From: Jackrogersella multiformis
Lineage: Eukaryota; Ascomycota; Sordariomycetes; Xylariales; Hypoxylaceae
Assembly: GCA_902806575.1 (NCBI GenBank)
Contig: CADCXD010000005.1
Coordinates: forward strand, 2,170,001-2,234,000
Length of the DNA: 64,000 nt
Direction: 5' to 3'
Shown: one piece after another, positions 26,247 through 38,609 of the stretch
Position numbering within the stretch: position 1 is the stretch's first letter
Layout: each line of letters opens with the position of its first letter
Program-made: the position numbers and the translations under genes
The notes under the pieces: model-generated
Databases searched by the model: none
What the model was told of the DNA's origin: nothing
What the model saw: only the letters and a program-made list of their open reading frames with translations

Positions 26247-26969
26247 ATGGCCGGAATGGACAAAAACCTAAACGGGCTCCTAAAATGGAGCATCGAAAAC
26301 TCGGTACCCTCAGACCCCTCAGCACCGCCCTCCACCACCGCGCCGCCGCCGAAGTCGACGCTGACGCGGGAGGCCCTCGCCGCGATCATGGGCGGGCCCT
26401 CGGACGCGGACCTGATGCAGGCGGCCGTGGCGCACATCGCGTCCGCGGACCCCGAGATCACGCTCGAGTCCAAGCTGATCGCCTTCGACAACCTGGAGCA
26501 GCTGGTGGAGTCGCTCGACAACGCCAACCTGCTCTCGCGGCTGGGCCTGTGGACGCCGCTGCTGGACCTGCTGGCCCACGACGAGGGCGAGCTGCGCCTC
26601 ATGGCCGCCTGGTGCCTCGGCACCGCCGTCCAGAACAACGCCCCCAGCCAGGAGCGCCTGGTCGCGCTCGGCGGCGTCGAGAAGCTGGTGGCGATGGCGC
26701 TCGGCGAGCGGCTCGCCGCGGCGGAGCGCGCGGGCGACGAGGGCGCTGCTGCCAACGGTGGTGGTGGTGGGGAGGAGACGAAGGACGTGCGCCGCAAGGC
26801 CGTCTACGCGCTCAGCTCCGCTGTAAGGAATTACCAGCCGGCCTTGGACGTGGCGGCGAAGGAGCTGCGGAGGAGGGGCGAGGATGTCCAGGAGGGACTC
26901 GACGCGACGGACATGGACGCCGTAAACGAGCTGATAAACGGGTTGAGGCAGAAGGCTGTAAGCGCTTAG
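26247..26969 (+). CDS. FES1: Hsp70 nucleotide exchange factor FES1
   Basis: Intronless, 240 aa. FES1 is a cytosolic armadillo-repeat protein that makes Hsp70 release ADP, related to HspBP1. Visible: the N-terminal KNLNGLLKWSIENS signature of fungal Fes1, a Pro/Ser-rich linker, then helical armadillo repeats (ALAAIMGGPSDADLMQAA; ESKLIAFDNLEQLVESLDNA; LWTPLLDLLAHDEGELRL; AWCLGTAVQNN; KAVYALSSAVRNYQPA). A glycine-rich insertion (GGGGGEE) sits in the third repeat region, making it slightly longer than the usual 210-220 aa. The coding sequence is strongly GC-rich compared with the AT-rich spacer before it. It is convergent with uL5m, with a gap of about 295 bp. Confidence 0.95.
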   Translation: MAGMDKNLNGLLKWSIENSVPSDPSAPPSTTAPPPKSTLTREALAAIMGGPSDADLMQAAVAHIASADPEITLESKLIAFDNLEQLVESLDNANLLSRLGLWTPLLDLLAHDEGELRLMAAWCLGTAVQNNAPSQERLVALGGVEKLVAMALGERLAAAERAGDEGAAANGGGGGEETKDVRRKAVYALSSAVRNYQPALDVAAKELRRRGEDVQEGLDATDMDAVNELINGLRQKAVSA

Positions 26970-27263
26970 ACCCTGGTTTATGGGTGTGGGGCGTGGGGGA
27001 ATAGGGGAAATAATATCATGGCATCATCGGCGTTGGTAGGCACATCCGGGTCGGCAAAAAAAAGGGGTCTAGACAGTCACGATACCTGAGAAAAGTCACG
27101 GTTTCTAGAAGGCAAAACAATAACAATTATATCGTCTTATCATCTTATCGTCTTGACTTGTGATGTCTCGTATTGTACAACTGTATTACAGTCTATAGCA
27201 CCCCCCTCGACGCGACGGGATGGTATATGTACATCTCGTAGAAAACAAAAGCGCTGTCGCTTC

Positions 27264-28513
27264 TTAATCTACTAACACGCCGTCGAACGGGATGCCTAAA
27301 CTCATACAGAGTAATCTAGCGTGCCTGTCAGACTTTGCCGTGGTCTCGAGGGTAAAGCGGCAACCGGAAACCATCTTCGACGGATATAACTAGATACGCG
27401 CGTAAGTGAATGACTAATGTCGCTGCCTAATCGCGATCCCAATAACTTACAGAATAGTTGGCCTCAACTTCCGGGAAGTACATCATATCCTGAGGTTCGA
27501 AGCCCCAGCTGATATTACCGGTGCTGTCGCCGGAGGTGCCTAATCTTTGTTAACGCCTAGTGCATTTTCTCACCAGACCATCATAGGATGCAAACCTTGG
27601 ATGCCCTTCCAATCCTTGATCTTTGGGAACACTAGGTGGATCATCTTGTCCATAAGCTCGTAGGCCTGATCTCCCCAGACGCTAACTTTGACGCCCGACC
27701 TGTCACCCTTAATAACACCCCATTGGGAAACGCTGACCTTCGATCTTGTAACCGTGGCGCGGACGCCTGTGATAGTCCGCAATACCGACTTCCCGACAAT
27801 GATGTGGTCCGGGTTCTTCTTTGCTTTTGGTAGGTACATAGCTAAATGTACAGCTCTAATCTCGGGGATGTTGCGCCAAGTGATCTCCTTCTCCAGCGGG
27901 AACAGAACATCGGAACCTCGCGGCCCACGTTTAGGACGGTTCTTCATATAGGGTGACGAATCGTCCCATTCACGCAGCCGTATTCTTTCAGGCTTGTCGG
28001 GTGTTCCAGGGGGTGTGTGCTGGTACGCTAAAGTCATGATATCGGAGGCGAATGTCGAGTGGAAGCTCTGCTTCAGCCGTGGGAGGTTGAACGGCCCAGG
28101 CGAGAAGTTTCGAGCTACTGGATCTGAAGATGGCGGCGGTTGAACTGGATGTAGAGGTCCTCTATCGTATTTCGGAGGATGGTATCGATATCTGGACACC
28201 AACGATTTAGCAAATTTGTATCTTTTCGAAATCCCATCACATCTCGTGCTCACCTCTCGTGTGGAAGCTCGTGATTTCTACGACTTGCTCTCTTCCTCGG
28301 ATCCGTAATGTCGACGTCGTCTCTTGTGACGATTGGCGACGCTAAGCCGGAGTCTTGCTCAATGTCAGGTATGACCGGTGTCGATTTGGTAGAAGGTGGT
28401 GCAGCGTCGGTAGATGCACATCTTCGAAGGCGGCTCGCTGGACAAGGCTTCCAGTGCGAAACGGCGCTGAGGAGCTGAAGGCTAGCCCGAGGTATTTCTC
28501 TGAGGGCTGCCAT
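27264..28513 (-). CDS. MRPL7: Mitochondrial large-subunit ribosomal protein uL5m
   Basis: Four exons (28513-28254, 28191-27596, 27539-27451, 27389-27264) give 356 aa. This is the mitochondrial L5 protein that binds 5S-site rRNA near the central protuberance. The first ~90 residues are a long Arg/Ser-rich mitochondrial presequence and extension. The L5 core is seen in EKEITWRNIPEIRAVHLA, IIVGKSVLRTITGV, GVKVSVWGDQAYELMDKM and FPKIKDWKGIQG, then GDSTGNISWGFEPQ, YFPEVEANYS and finally SGCRFTLETTAKSD ending GIPFDGVLVD. I chose the start at 28513 (MAALREIPRAS) as the better presequence; an in-frame ATG lies at 28552. The third intron starts with the weaker donor GTTTGC, but phase and family resemblance require it; a GTTAAC branch-like site lies inside. 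The last intron's acceptor was chosen so that YPSKMVSGC stays in frame. Confidence 0.92.
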
Positions 28514-30729
28514 TATGTGTTTGGGCGTGTTAACGCAGAGTCCAAAGCTCAATGGCTGCTACACGCATTCGATCATCTACAACCTCAGATGCTCAAATGG
28601 GTGGAAATTTCATGTCCCACTTCAATTGGGAAAGTCTTTCGGCAAAACCAATCTCCGACCCTTACTTTAGGTACTTAGGTACTCTGAATCCCAGTTGATC
28701 TTAGTTACATTGAACTTTACATGATTGGTCTGATTAGTGTAGTATCGTTAACCCCACCTCGTACTACCTACCATCCGAATCCGAATTTGAAGGTTGTTTA
28801 AGATACCTATGTACTCGGGTACATATGTAGTTAGGTACGACGACGTTATACCGATAGTTACACTAACAGTTAGGTACCTAAGTAGTCCATCTCACAATTA
28901 GGACTCGGGAGTAGAGATAATGCATTCATACGTGGATACGAATCTCTAAGATCGATATCCTGCATATAAGTAGATACATAATCGACACATGAGTTTCACT
29001 TTTATACTTTCACACTTAGTCTTACTACATAGATATTTACCTAGGTAAGTAGTCTTAGATTTGGACACTGCATTGTTTCTGGTGTATATATAACATATAA
29101 TATGGATATATAATTATCACTAAACATGAAGTTGGCAAGTTACCTTGAGCTACCTACCTAGGTAGGTAGGTAGGTACCTACATATATGTAGACTAGGTAG
29201 GTTATGTAGGTAAGAAACATGAGATCAAGATATCAAGTACCGACTGCTCGGTGGCCTGTCGGTCACCTGACGAACCCTCCACCATAGATCGTAGTACCAT
29301 AGCTACGGGTGCTAGTCTGCCTCTTTTTGGTAATCTAGCATGACGAAACATTCGTACCGGTACGACTACCTGCAGCACGAGACCACCTAGAAATGCCAGA
29401 CTTGCCGGATTATGAATGTATATGTTACGTAGCATACGGATATATCATGAGACATTGAAAGCTGACAAACTGAGGCTGAAAACGAGGTATTATAGCCGCC
29501 TACACTACATTCCTACATCATCACCTGCAGGCTTCAAAATTGTCGGATTACGTACTGGATTGATCTTACCAATATCATGTGCGTACCTAGGTTTGTTACT
29601 AACGACTATGATACCCCATCTAGGTAGGTATCGGATTTCTACATTCTAGGTACCTAGGTGACTTTGAGCTATAGCATCGCATACCTATATTATTATTTTC
29701 AACGCTATTATCTTAGGTCGGTTGTCAAAGGATTCAACCTTACTTACCTAGGTAGGCACCTTGGAAAATAAAGGGGAGATCACCCGCAGCAAGGCGAGAA
29801 AAGCTTGAGCCTAAGCATTCCCGCCTGCAGCGCTAGAGTCTCACCAATGGCATCGATGGATGGCAGCATGGGAGAATGGCCCTTCTACACTAGTGTACCT
29901 AGGTAGACTTCAGGTCACGGAAAGAGGTGCCTCGTCGAGGTTACGGAACAGCTTTAGTTTTCTTTAGTTTCGCTCGTCCCGGGAAAGATGCCAGGTGCTA
30001 CTTCAAAAACTTCACAACCTTCCGAGAAATCACACGTTTAACTTTGCGAGATGTCCAATGTATTTGATTTTAGTCTTTTAAAGGTCTTTTAAAGTTGTAT
30101 CGGTAACTTCAAATGTGATACACCAGCTAAGTACCTAGTTGTATTATCTAGGTCCAGGTTGGTACATGAATAGTACAAGGTACATCCATGTATGTAACTT
30201 CGAGAAATGGTGCAGTCTATTGGGTTTAAACTTTACACAGGTAGGTACCTAGGTAGGTGAGGTAGGTGCACATGGGAAACAGCATTCGCGAGGTCAAATT
30301 CCACTATTCCTTTTTTCAATTTTATAAAAAGTCTGTACCTTTTCATCGATATACAAACCCCCCACTAGCTTTAGTGCGCTACCTCAACTTGCCCAGCTGC
30401 TTAGCCAGATTCGAGAATCATCTCTCAACATATGCTTGATCAGAACCCGTCGGCCCGTGTTTGAAATACCAATCGGATTATAAGACAAATCCTCTAGTGT
30501 ACCTGAGCACCTGAGGAACGCAAGCGACCCATCTTTTGGATTGCCCGGTGTTGTTTCTTTTTTTGGACCCTTGACGCGAAACGATCCATCGATCCATCTT
30601 CCAGCTCCCATCCACCAACTACCAGGTATCCTATACCTACCTCCTAGGCATCCTAGGTATCCTACCTACCAGGTTACAGATACAGCACAGATACAGCACA
30701 GAATAGAACAGCGCAGTTCTATTTCTAGC

Positions 30730-30757
30730 CCTAGCACCTAGCACCTAGCACCTAGCA
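30730..30757. repeat. Four tandem copies of CCTAGCA
   Basis: Four perfect 7-bp units. They lie about 550 bp before the start codon of the ubiquitin protease gene, just after a duplicated ACAGATACAGC word (30675-30705). Confidence 0.9.
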
Positions 30758-30844
30758 ACGCCAACTCCAGGTTAGGTACCTACTTTCAAAACGGTACTTC
30801 AACCTGTCTAGATTCTTGGTATATCCTTGGCTGCTGCAAGCTCC

Positions 30845-30865
30845 CGCAACTCGCAACTCGCAACT
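30845..30865. repeat. Three tandem copies of CGCAACT
   Basis: Three perfect 7-bp units, upstream of the ubiquitin protease gene. Like the array at 30730 the period is 7 bp, but the unit is unrelated. Confidence 0.85.
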
Positions 30866-31301
30866 CGCATCCCGTCAAATGTTTTCTTCCTCCCTCCTCT
30901 TGTCTTCATTCATTCAATCAAAAGACCAATTTAACATTAGTTATTGTATTGAGCCATGCGAGATTCCCTTCCGTATCACCATCACCTCCAACCTTAGTAC
31001 CAAGCCATTGTAATTCCACCTGGATTTGGTCCCTACGCCTCGACCTTCGACACCCAGCCTTGGCGTTAGCACCACGCCGATCTATAGTGGCAGTTCCGAA
31101 GTGTCGACTCTGTTTGAGAAAAGAAAGAGGAAACAGATAGGAGAATCACTCATTTTTACCTCGAACAGATAATCATCAAATCGGAAGATGAACAAGAGAA
31201 GATGAACGAGAGCTTGTTGTGTTGTTGTAAATCGTAAAATTATCGACGATTGACGCCTTTTATCACCCCTTCGAACGTAACCCCTCGGGCGATTTTCTGC
31301 G

Positions 31302-33998
31302 ATGCGAGACCCCACCATGAAGTCCAGCCTTCCTAGGAAGTTTCTTAGTCGCCGCGAGAAGAATGGTCACCGTCGTGGCAGATCGTCCGATCCAACCCAT
31401 AAGGTAAGGTGACATCGGATCTATCGATTCTGCATCTTGACGACGTCTATACTAATTACTGCATCTATTCCCTAGCACCGTCCTCTATCATCCGAATCCT
31501 TCTTTTCCCTATTCAAGCCCGAATCTGCCAAACACCCTGCCAGCCCCGACACGGAGCTAGAAAAAGAAGCAGCTAAGGTGCGTCAATACAATATCGATTG
31601 TGCCCTTCAAATGGTCTGACCGTTGACTCGAATAGTTCGACGACGTGCGACGACGAATTGCCGACCTAGAATTCCCCGTCCTGAACGATGATCAGATTCG
31701 ATATGTACTCAACTCCAAATACTCTTCCGGCGATGTCGACAAGGCAATCGAGCTGCTATCATTGCAGCATAAGTCCCTGTCCGGCAAGATTCTCAGCTAT
31801 AACCCTGCTGTTAACATGCTCGGAGCTGAGAACCGAGGGAACGTAACCTGCTATCTCGACGCCTTACTCTTCGCCATGTTCGCTAAGCTTGAGTCTTTCG
31901 AATGCATGCTCAAGAACGACTCCATGGATGAACCACAGAGGAAATTAGCTGCACTATTACGACTCTGGGTGAACATGTTGAGAAGCGGAAAGCTCATCGA
32001 GACGAACATGGTTGGTAACCCCTTCCGACCCGTGAGGTTTCAGTAGGATTAATCTCAAGCAGACGGAACATATCCAAGACACATTAGCCGCATGTGGGTG
32101 GAGAGACGCACAGCTATTGGAACAGCAGGACACATCTGAAGCCTTTGCATTTATCACGGAAACTCTTCAGCTTCCTCTCCTTACTTTACAGGTCGATTTG
32201 TTTCACCAAGGCAAAAATGACGACGCGGATCACAAAGTCGTATACGAAAGACTGTTGAATCTTGCCGTACCACCAGACAACGATGGCAAAGGCATTAAAT
32301 TGGAAGATTGCTTAGAAGAATATTTCAACGCGCAGGTTGATGTTCTCAGAGATAGCCTCGACGAGAAGAAGGCAGGGGAACGATCTGATATAGCACCAAA
32401 GCATAAATCTCCTATAAATTCGACCAGACCTAAAAGTACCATCCGAGTTGTGGCCGAAGAAGACCAGCAAGACGAAGCCGAGAGTGGTCCATATCTATCA
32501 CGACGATGGACGGTGGCTCCGGACTCTTATTCCATTAATTTTGAAGCTGATCCCGGAACAGAAGCTTCAGGATCTCAATCAACTATGCCCCCGCATCGGA
32601 GCCGAACAGATAGCATCATTCAACGAGTCGTGCTCGACGAGCAGGGAAAACCTACCGAATCCGATGCCGCGAGCTTATTTCAGAAAGCTAAAAGAACTGC
32701 CTCCTTCGCTAGAGCCGTAACTATACCCGCCTGGCAATTCTTTAGACTAATACGTACGACAGTCTACCCCTTCAACTAAGAAGCTATGAAGCTGACCTAG
32801 ATTTTTAGCTTGGCACTCGCCGGCAAATAAAGAACCTGAAAGTGATCTAGAGGTCGCTCGTCATTTCAACCAACGGCCAGTTGTCGGTATCTGCCTTAAG
32901 CGGTACATGATGGATGATAATGGGAACATGAAACGGCAGAATACGTACATCGATATTCCCGACAGCTTAAGGCTGCCACACTTCATCGTCGACGAGAGAC
33001 ACGTGGAAGAGAGTGGACTCGCTGCTGACTATAAGCTTGTGCTGCAATCTGTGGTCTGCCACCGGGGGGATTCACTGCATTCAGGACACTATGTCTCCTT
33101 TTGTCGCGTAGCCCCCAAACTTCTTACTGATAATCGCAGGCACGACAGCGATCCGCCTCCGGATTACGAAGAGGCACAGTGGGTTAAGTTCGACGATCTT
33201 GCATTTGAAAACCGGGTAAGCCTTGTTGACGACATCAGGCAATCGCTTAAGGAAGAGATGCCCTACTTGCTATTCTATCAGATTGTCCCGATAGTAGAGG
33301 TAGCAGCTAGCTCGACCGAGAGCACAGACATAGAACCGCCATCATACGACGACGCTGCTCTTAACTTGACGAACTCTGAGACGTCAGCAACACAAAGCCA
33401 GGACAGGCTCACAGTTTCCCGCCGACCCAGTAGCTACTTTGATAGTATAATGGTCCAGCCATCGGCTAATAGTAGCGTGCGCTTTTCGTCTGAATTGGAG
33501 CGGCCATCACGCCGCAGCTTCGCAGAGGAGGATGGATTCCTCAGCATATCCCGCCGAGGCAGCATCTACAACGATTCAAATGCACCGAGCCCGGCGGCAG
33601 GGTCGGAGAAACATTCGCCGGCTGTCACGCCTGGAGAAGAGACTACAGCGCAAAGGCTTAGTCGGGCTGCTGCAAGATTCAGAGGCAGTAACAAGAGCAG
33701 ACCCCAAAGCCAGGCCGGCGATGGTCGCAAGAGCTTGACTGTAACGAGGTTTGGAGGTTTTATGAAATCGAGCAAGGAACCCTTGCGAGATTCGACCTCC
33801 ACAGAAGCTGAAGATGACTACGAGTTTATCGAGAATGTTAGCAAGGATCCAGCGAAAGAGAATGAGGCGGATGCGACGCCTACACAAAAAAGGGGAAAGT
33901 CGAAAACACGATTCGACAAAGGGAAAGGAAAAGAAAACAAGAAAATAAATATGCCGGATAGGGAATGCATCGGTGTGTATATGGTCTCTCCTCTCTGA
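31302..33998 (+). CDS. Ubiquitin-specific protease (USP/C19 family)
   Basis: Five exons (31302-31403, 31476-31577, 31636-32010, 32063-32753, 32809-33998) encode 819 aa. The enzyme removes ubiquitin from proteins. The N-terminus is basic (SLPRKFLSRREKNGHRRG). A UBA-like stretch (DDQIRYVLNSKYSSGDVDKA) precedes the Cys box ENRGNVTCYLDALLFAMFA, with catalytic Cys at about residue 140. QQDTSEAFAFITETLQLPLL follows, and the His box RGDSLHSGHYVSFCR carries the catalytic His at about 517, then the closing QWVKFDD. The region between (about 230-410) and the last ~250 residues are low-complexity, Ser-rich and basic, and probably disordered. The exon 3-4 junction (ETNM-TEHIQDTL) uses an acceptor after CAAGCAG; other AGs nearby break the frame. 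Two phosphate-rich PPSYDDA/PPDYEEA motifs could bind WW domains (inference). I do not assign a named yeast orthologue. Confidence 0.9.
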
Positions 33999-35309
33999 AG
34001 ATCTTGGCGGATGATTTGTGCTAACTGTATATGGTACAGTGCAGTAATGATACTATTTCACGTGGTTGGGTTGGTCTGATTGATTTGAGAAACAAGATAC
34101 CCGGCGGGCGTTGGCGATACAGAATATTTGCCGCAAGGAACTTAAAAACAACACGGCTGGTTATAGCATACGGTAAAGAGTAAACTCTCGGTCTGAAACT
34201 ATTGCATGAGCGTGGAGCCCTGGAGGATGGGTAACCACGCCGGACAGCATTCAAACGGCGTTTTTTTAAGTGTCAGATGTACGCACCAGAAATATGCGTA
34301 CCTTTTATAGTGTAGCAAATGCATCGATGATACAAACTAATCATTCTTTATAAACCATCACTCGATGACCGTGTAAAATCAGATTCATGCTGTTTCGATC
34401 GGTTCTCTAATATACTTAGGTAGGTATAAATGTATATGTATAAACACTCGACAATGTCTTGGTATATCCGTCGACATAAGCCGCTTACTCTGCCGCATCC
34501 TGCCATTTTCCACGTCGGAGCCCTAGACCTACGCGGAACACGTTGAACCCCCGCAAAATACCGGATACCCGCGGAAACCACCCGCTCGTTCATTCCGGCC
34601 CTCTCGCCGCCCGTCCGGGGCCACGGCGGAAATGCCTCGTAACCACGGCGCCGCCGGACGCGGAGAGGACCGGGGAAACCTGGTATCGGGGCGGGGTGGG
34701 ACGGGCGGGGAGCAGTGAGCGGATGCCGCCGCGGGCTTGGTTAGGGGTGAGGTGAGGGGGGCGACCTCGGCGGGGCCGCGAGGCTGACGCTTTGGGTGCG
34801 GGACTCGTGTGGTTAGGTAAGCATGCGGGTATAGATGTGAGGACTAGGGGTAGGGGAAGAGATAGGTAGGTCTACGGGTGTTAGGATACTTATCCTTACT
34901 AGGTACGTACATAGGGAGATAATTAAGGTTGGATTGAGATGACGGATTATCTCGTCTTATGTATAAAATACTTCCTGTCTCGCCTCGCTTTGGCATATTT
35001 GTCTTGCCCTTTAACCTAGTTGGCTGATCTATGATGGTGGGATACTCAATACAGACATCATGACAATCCTAATAACTTATCAAACAATCCAGATGTCAAC
35101 ATGAGCTGTTACATATTCATTTCACGCTAATCTTTTTGTTATTATCACAAATAAATGTGGCAATGCATTGTAGAATCGTCCTTTATTCATGAACACAGCT
35201 ATAGTAAGTAACCTTGCCTAGAATTACGTTTATGTGGCAGTGTGATGCATACTGTAACAGTAGTGGTGCCTCTTACGTTTACAAGTAACCACGTGAGGTC
35301 CTATGCGAC
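33999..35309. other. Convergent spacer with a GC-rich island
   Basis: Between the facing 3' ends of the ubiquitin protease and PFK-2 genes. About 34490-34800 is distinctly GC-rich, unlike the flanks, and contains an open frame of 70 codons with Arg/Pro-rich low-complexity translation that I do not believe. Around 34805-34915 there is a run of GGTAGG-type words. No gene is supported. Confidence 0.45.
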
Positions 35310-37302
35310 CTAATCTTCATCTGTGATCTTGTCTCTTACAGCTTCGGCTGCAGTGTTTACCACCTTCTCAGGCGGCTTTTCAATAACGATAGGAGGCAAC
35401 GCGGGTGCCGAGAGGCCGCCACCTGGAAGAGGCGCTGGGGTACCAGCGTCACTGTCTGGCACGGGGATTCGTATGTCTTCTGGGGAACCAGGGACTGTCC
35501 TAGGATCGAGGCCAGGGATATGGATACGCTTAGCCTCGTTCTGATACGCACCCGGGATAACCTCGATAATCTCGTTCCGTGGGAATTTGAGAATGGGGAT
35601 ATCCATGGTGCTACAGTGCATAAGGTAGGCATAAAGCACGCGTAGCACGCTCTCGTGGGCGATAATGAGTAAGTCGTTTTGCTCACGTTCGAGCTCTAGA
35701 ATGATTGGTTCGAGCCGTACAGCAAGGTCATGATAAGATTCGGCACGTGGATAACGGTGATGATACGGGTCAAGCTCATGCTTCTCGACTTCATCGGGGT
35801 AGAGACGTCGAATGGCGCGTTCACTGAGCCTTTCGCAAACTCCAGGGTTAATTTCAGCCATCTGGCTCCGCTGACGAACTTTGTATCCGAGTTCATTGAA
35901 GACATCCGCCGTCTGTAGGGTGCGCATACGTGTTGAAGACCACACTGAGAGTGGACGTAGCGTCACATCGGCGCCGCTCTGTGAGGCTCGCTCTTGTTCA
36001 CGATGTTTGATTACTGTCTCGGTCATTACCTGAGCATACTTCTGCCCCTCCTCGGACAAGGGGGCGTCTGCTTTGTAACTTTCTTCTTCTGTCGCAGTAC
36101 CAGGTCGGACAAAGAATGTTGCTCGAGACTTGATGTGGGTGTTGGTGAGATAGAAGACGATACGGTGCGAAAGATAATTGAAGGATACGTTGTTATAGAA
36201 GAATTTCTGGCCGGCGTTGATCATCTTGATGTAATTAAGTTCCTTTTCATCCATGGTTTCGAATGTAGGTATCTTAGTTTCCATGCGTTCTAGATAAAGC
36301 TTCGCTGCCTCATCAGGGTCCATTTTGGCAAACTACAGATGTTAGCCGCAGATTAAATCAAATAAAGAGGTGCCTAATCCATACGTCGGGGGAACCAATT
36401 TTGACGTTACGTGCGTTTTCTCGAAGGAGATTGTCATCATCAACGTAAGACTCTAGGAATAAAGTCTGTGGTGTTGTTAATAATGGTTCTTTACCAGATA
36501 GTACCAGCTGAGTATAAGATCCTACCTGAACATCATGCTTCGCGAACTCCTTGGCTAGCGAGCGACGACCACTTGCAGTAGGATTTACTGCGTCGTATAT
36601 TGCTACTTGGCCGTTTTCGTGGTTGAGCCAGCGATAGATGTCCTCGCGACACTTCTTAAGGATCTTCTGGCGTAAAACGACGGAAGCTGGCGAGGCATTA
36701 GGATAGAAGTAATCCTCGGGTACGTGACCACCTTGCCCAACGGTAGCCCGGCGGTAGTCTCCGAGGTGGAAAATCCGTGTCTTGACTCCCAACCTAGAAT
36801 GTATAAGACACATATAACAAGATTCATTACATTAGGGAAACCAGCCTACCATTGTAGATATCGGGCTAACGAAACAGCAATGTGACTATAATGATATTAG
36901 CGCCCGCTTGAGGCAATATATGGTGAGTTGAGACCTACGTCTTGCCCCGAGCAGGAAGTCCCACCATGACAATTGCAATACGACCGGAGTGGAAGAGTCT
37001 TCCGGACATGGTGCTGTATAGCTGGGCTGGAGCCATATCTCCATCCTCCGGGACATCATGAATGCCATCGATGAAGGTGCTGCTCTTGCGCCGGTATCTC
37101 GGAGCATTTGCGGCAATGTCCGCAGTCCTAGTTCAGTTAGTACCGGACCCTTCATAGTAGTAATCATCGCCAGAGTGGACTTGACGCTGCACATTCTTTA
37201 AGGAGTCGATAAAAGACAATACAGGTTCGGTTATTCGAATTATAAAGACGATAGAAGCCAAATCATACCCCACCGAAAGACATCTCTGCAGAGCCCATGC
37301 TT
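35310..37302 (-). CDS. 6-phosphofructo-2-kinase / fructose-2,6-bisphosphatase-like, bisphosphatase histidine lost
   Basis: Makes fructose 2,6-bisphosphate, the activator of glycolytic phosphofructokinase. Exons I can place: 37127-36939, 36885-36850, 36793-36526, 36465-36385 and 36332-35310; a 5' exon probably begins at 37302 (MGSAEMSFGG). The kinase half shows STFIDGIHDVPE, APAQLYSTMSGRLFHSGRIA, the P-loop GLPARGKT (split by an intron), FHLGDYRRATVG, YDAVNPTASGRRSL and FLESYVDD. The C-terminal phosphoglycerate-mutase-like half has EINPGVCERLSE, YHHRYPRAESYHDLAVRLEP and the second histidine in IIAHESVLRVLYAYL. However, where active bisphosphatases have RHGE it reads FFVRPGTATEEE, so the phospho-accepting histidine is proline. 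The enzyme is therefore probably a kinase only, as known for yeast Pfk26. The join between the 5' exon and 37127 is not resolved: the phases do not fit with any good donor. Confidence 0.88.
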
Positions 37303-38609
37303 GTTCGAAAGGGTTATGACGAATCTATAGTGTATGTCCTTTCCATCAAAATAATATCACAAACTAACCATTGGGTTGCCCCAGGTTTTCAGCTGGAGGA
37401 TATCGACGCATTGCAAGCATACTCAAACCAGAAGACAATCGTCAAGTAAGGACAATTACTTACAGTAATGTATCCATGGTAACCCGACTCAACAGTGCTC
37501 GCTCTTAAACCGTCTGGGTTGTTATGAGTCGCAGCAACAGCTGCACTAACTCACAAGTCCAGGCGTTCCTAAGGTAGGAAGACGTATGCAGTTTGCCTTA
37601 ACCCGTAGAACAGGCAACTTGAAAAGTGACCAGTTGCTTGTTATGAAAATCGAGGTCTGAATGCGGTAAAGTTGAACTAGATAGTCCCTAGGTGATAGTC
37701 AGGAGTGCGAAGCCTCACTATGACATGAGGGATTGTTGCCACGGTGAAGAATGGAATGAAGGCCAGTGTTATAAAATCCGATGGCGATACGGGAGTTTAT
37801 AGGCAGAGGAAGAAAGATAGTCACCCTTCACTAAAAATATGATATAAAAGCTCCAGTAAAGTAATATCTAGGTGCCTAAGTCAGGAAATTCAACAAGAGC
37901 TCGGAGCGATTGTAATCGCGCGGCCACACTGTTCGTGTACCTAGGGGTAGGTAACCTTGGATTGCTTGAATACCTCCGTATGACTCGTTGTCGCCACTCT
38001 TTTGGGTGCACTTGAATGAAGAAGTATTGCCAAGAATTGCATGTAAAGATGGGGATTGAATTTTGAAAGCCAAGGGTGAAGGATTTCTTTCTGGATGTCA
38101 CTTGCGGGACGGGAATGTCTACTTACCTACATAAGGTAGGTACCTTACTAGGTTAGGTACGTACTGTTTTTGTAAGTTGTAGGAATTTGGTTGGAACATT
38201 GGATCATTGGGGCACCTGCACTTAGAGGTTTAGCTAAGGCTGTGATTACATAATACACTAGGAGCGGTACAAGGATTATTCCGATTAATCAAATGTGGAG
38301 ACCTCAAGGACATCTGCAAGGATGTTGATCTCACTGCCGCAAAAAAGCCCCAAGAATTGATTTTTTTTTAAATTCTCAAGATACCCGCAAGCTACCTACT
38401 AAAACAAACGACGCCTTGACCCAATTGTCGGGAGCTCGCAGACTTGGGAAAGCTAGGTATTATACGTCGTCATCTTGCGTCTGTAAATTCTTCTTTTTCT
38501 TTTTTTTAATACAACGGGAAACATCTGAATCTTACCTCTTTTACCGAGCCGAGGTTCCTGTCGTCATTTCTTATCAAAGACGTCAGTTTGCTCGACACTC
38601 CATCCCACA
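37303..38609. other. Divergent spacer between PFK-2 and TOM40
   Basis: Promoter region for both genes, no gene seen. A short inverted cluster of CTTACCTACATAAGGTAGGT type lies at 38122-38160. Homopolymer T runs at 38361-38369 and 38490-38508 precede the TOM40 start. Confidence 0.5.

Larger units (their letters stand above)
28514..31301. other. Divergent spacer between uL5m and the ubiquitin protease
   Basis: About 2.8 kb. TACCTAGGTA clusters are dense at 28665-28685, 29150-29215, 29640-29660, 29740-29760 and 30240-30262. Two short tandem arrays sit in the right half (listed separately), probably in the promoter or leader of the protease gene. Open frames are short and I recognise none of them. 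Confidence 0.5.

Noticed and set aside
26285..27004. Long overlapping frame (239 codons) inside FES1
   Set aside because: It is the +2 shadow of the GC-rich FES1 gene: Arg/Gly/Ala-rich translation, no domain.
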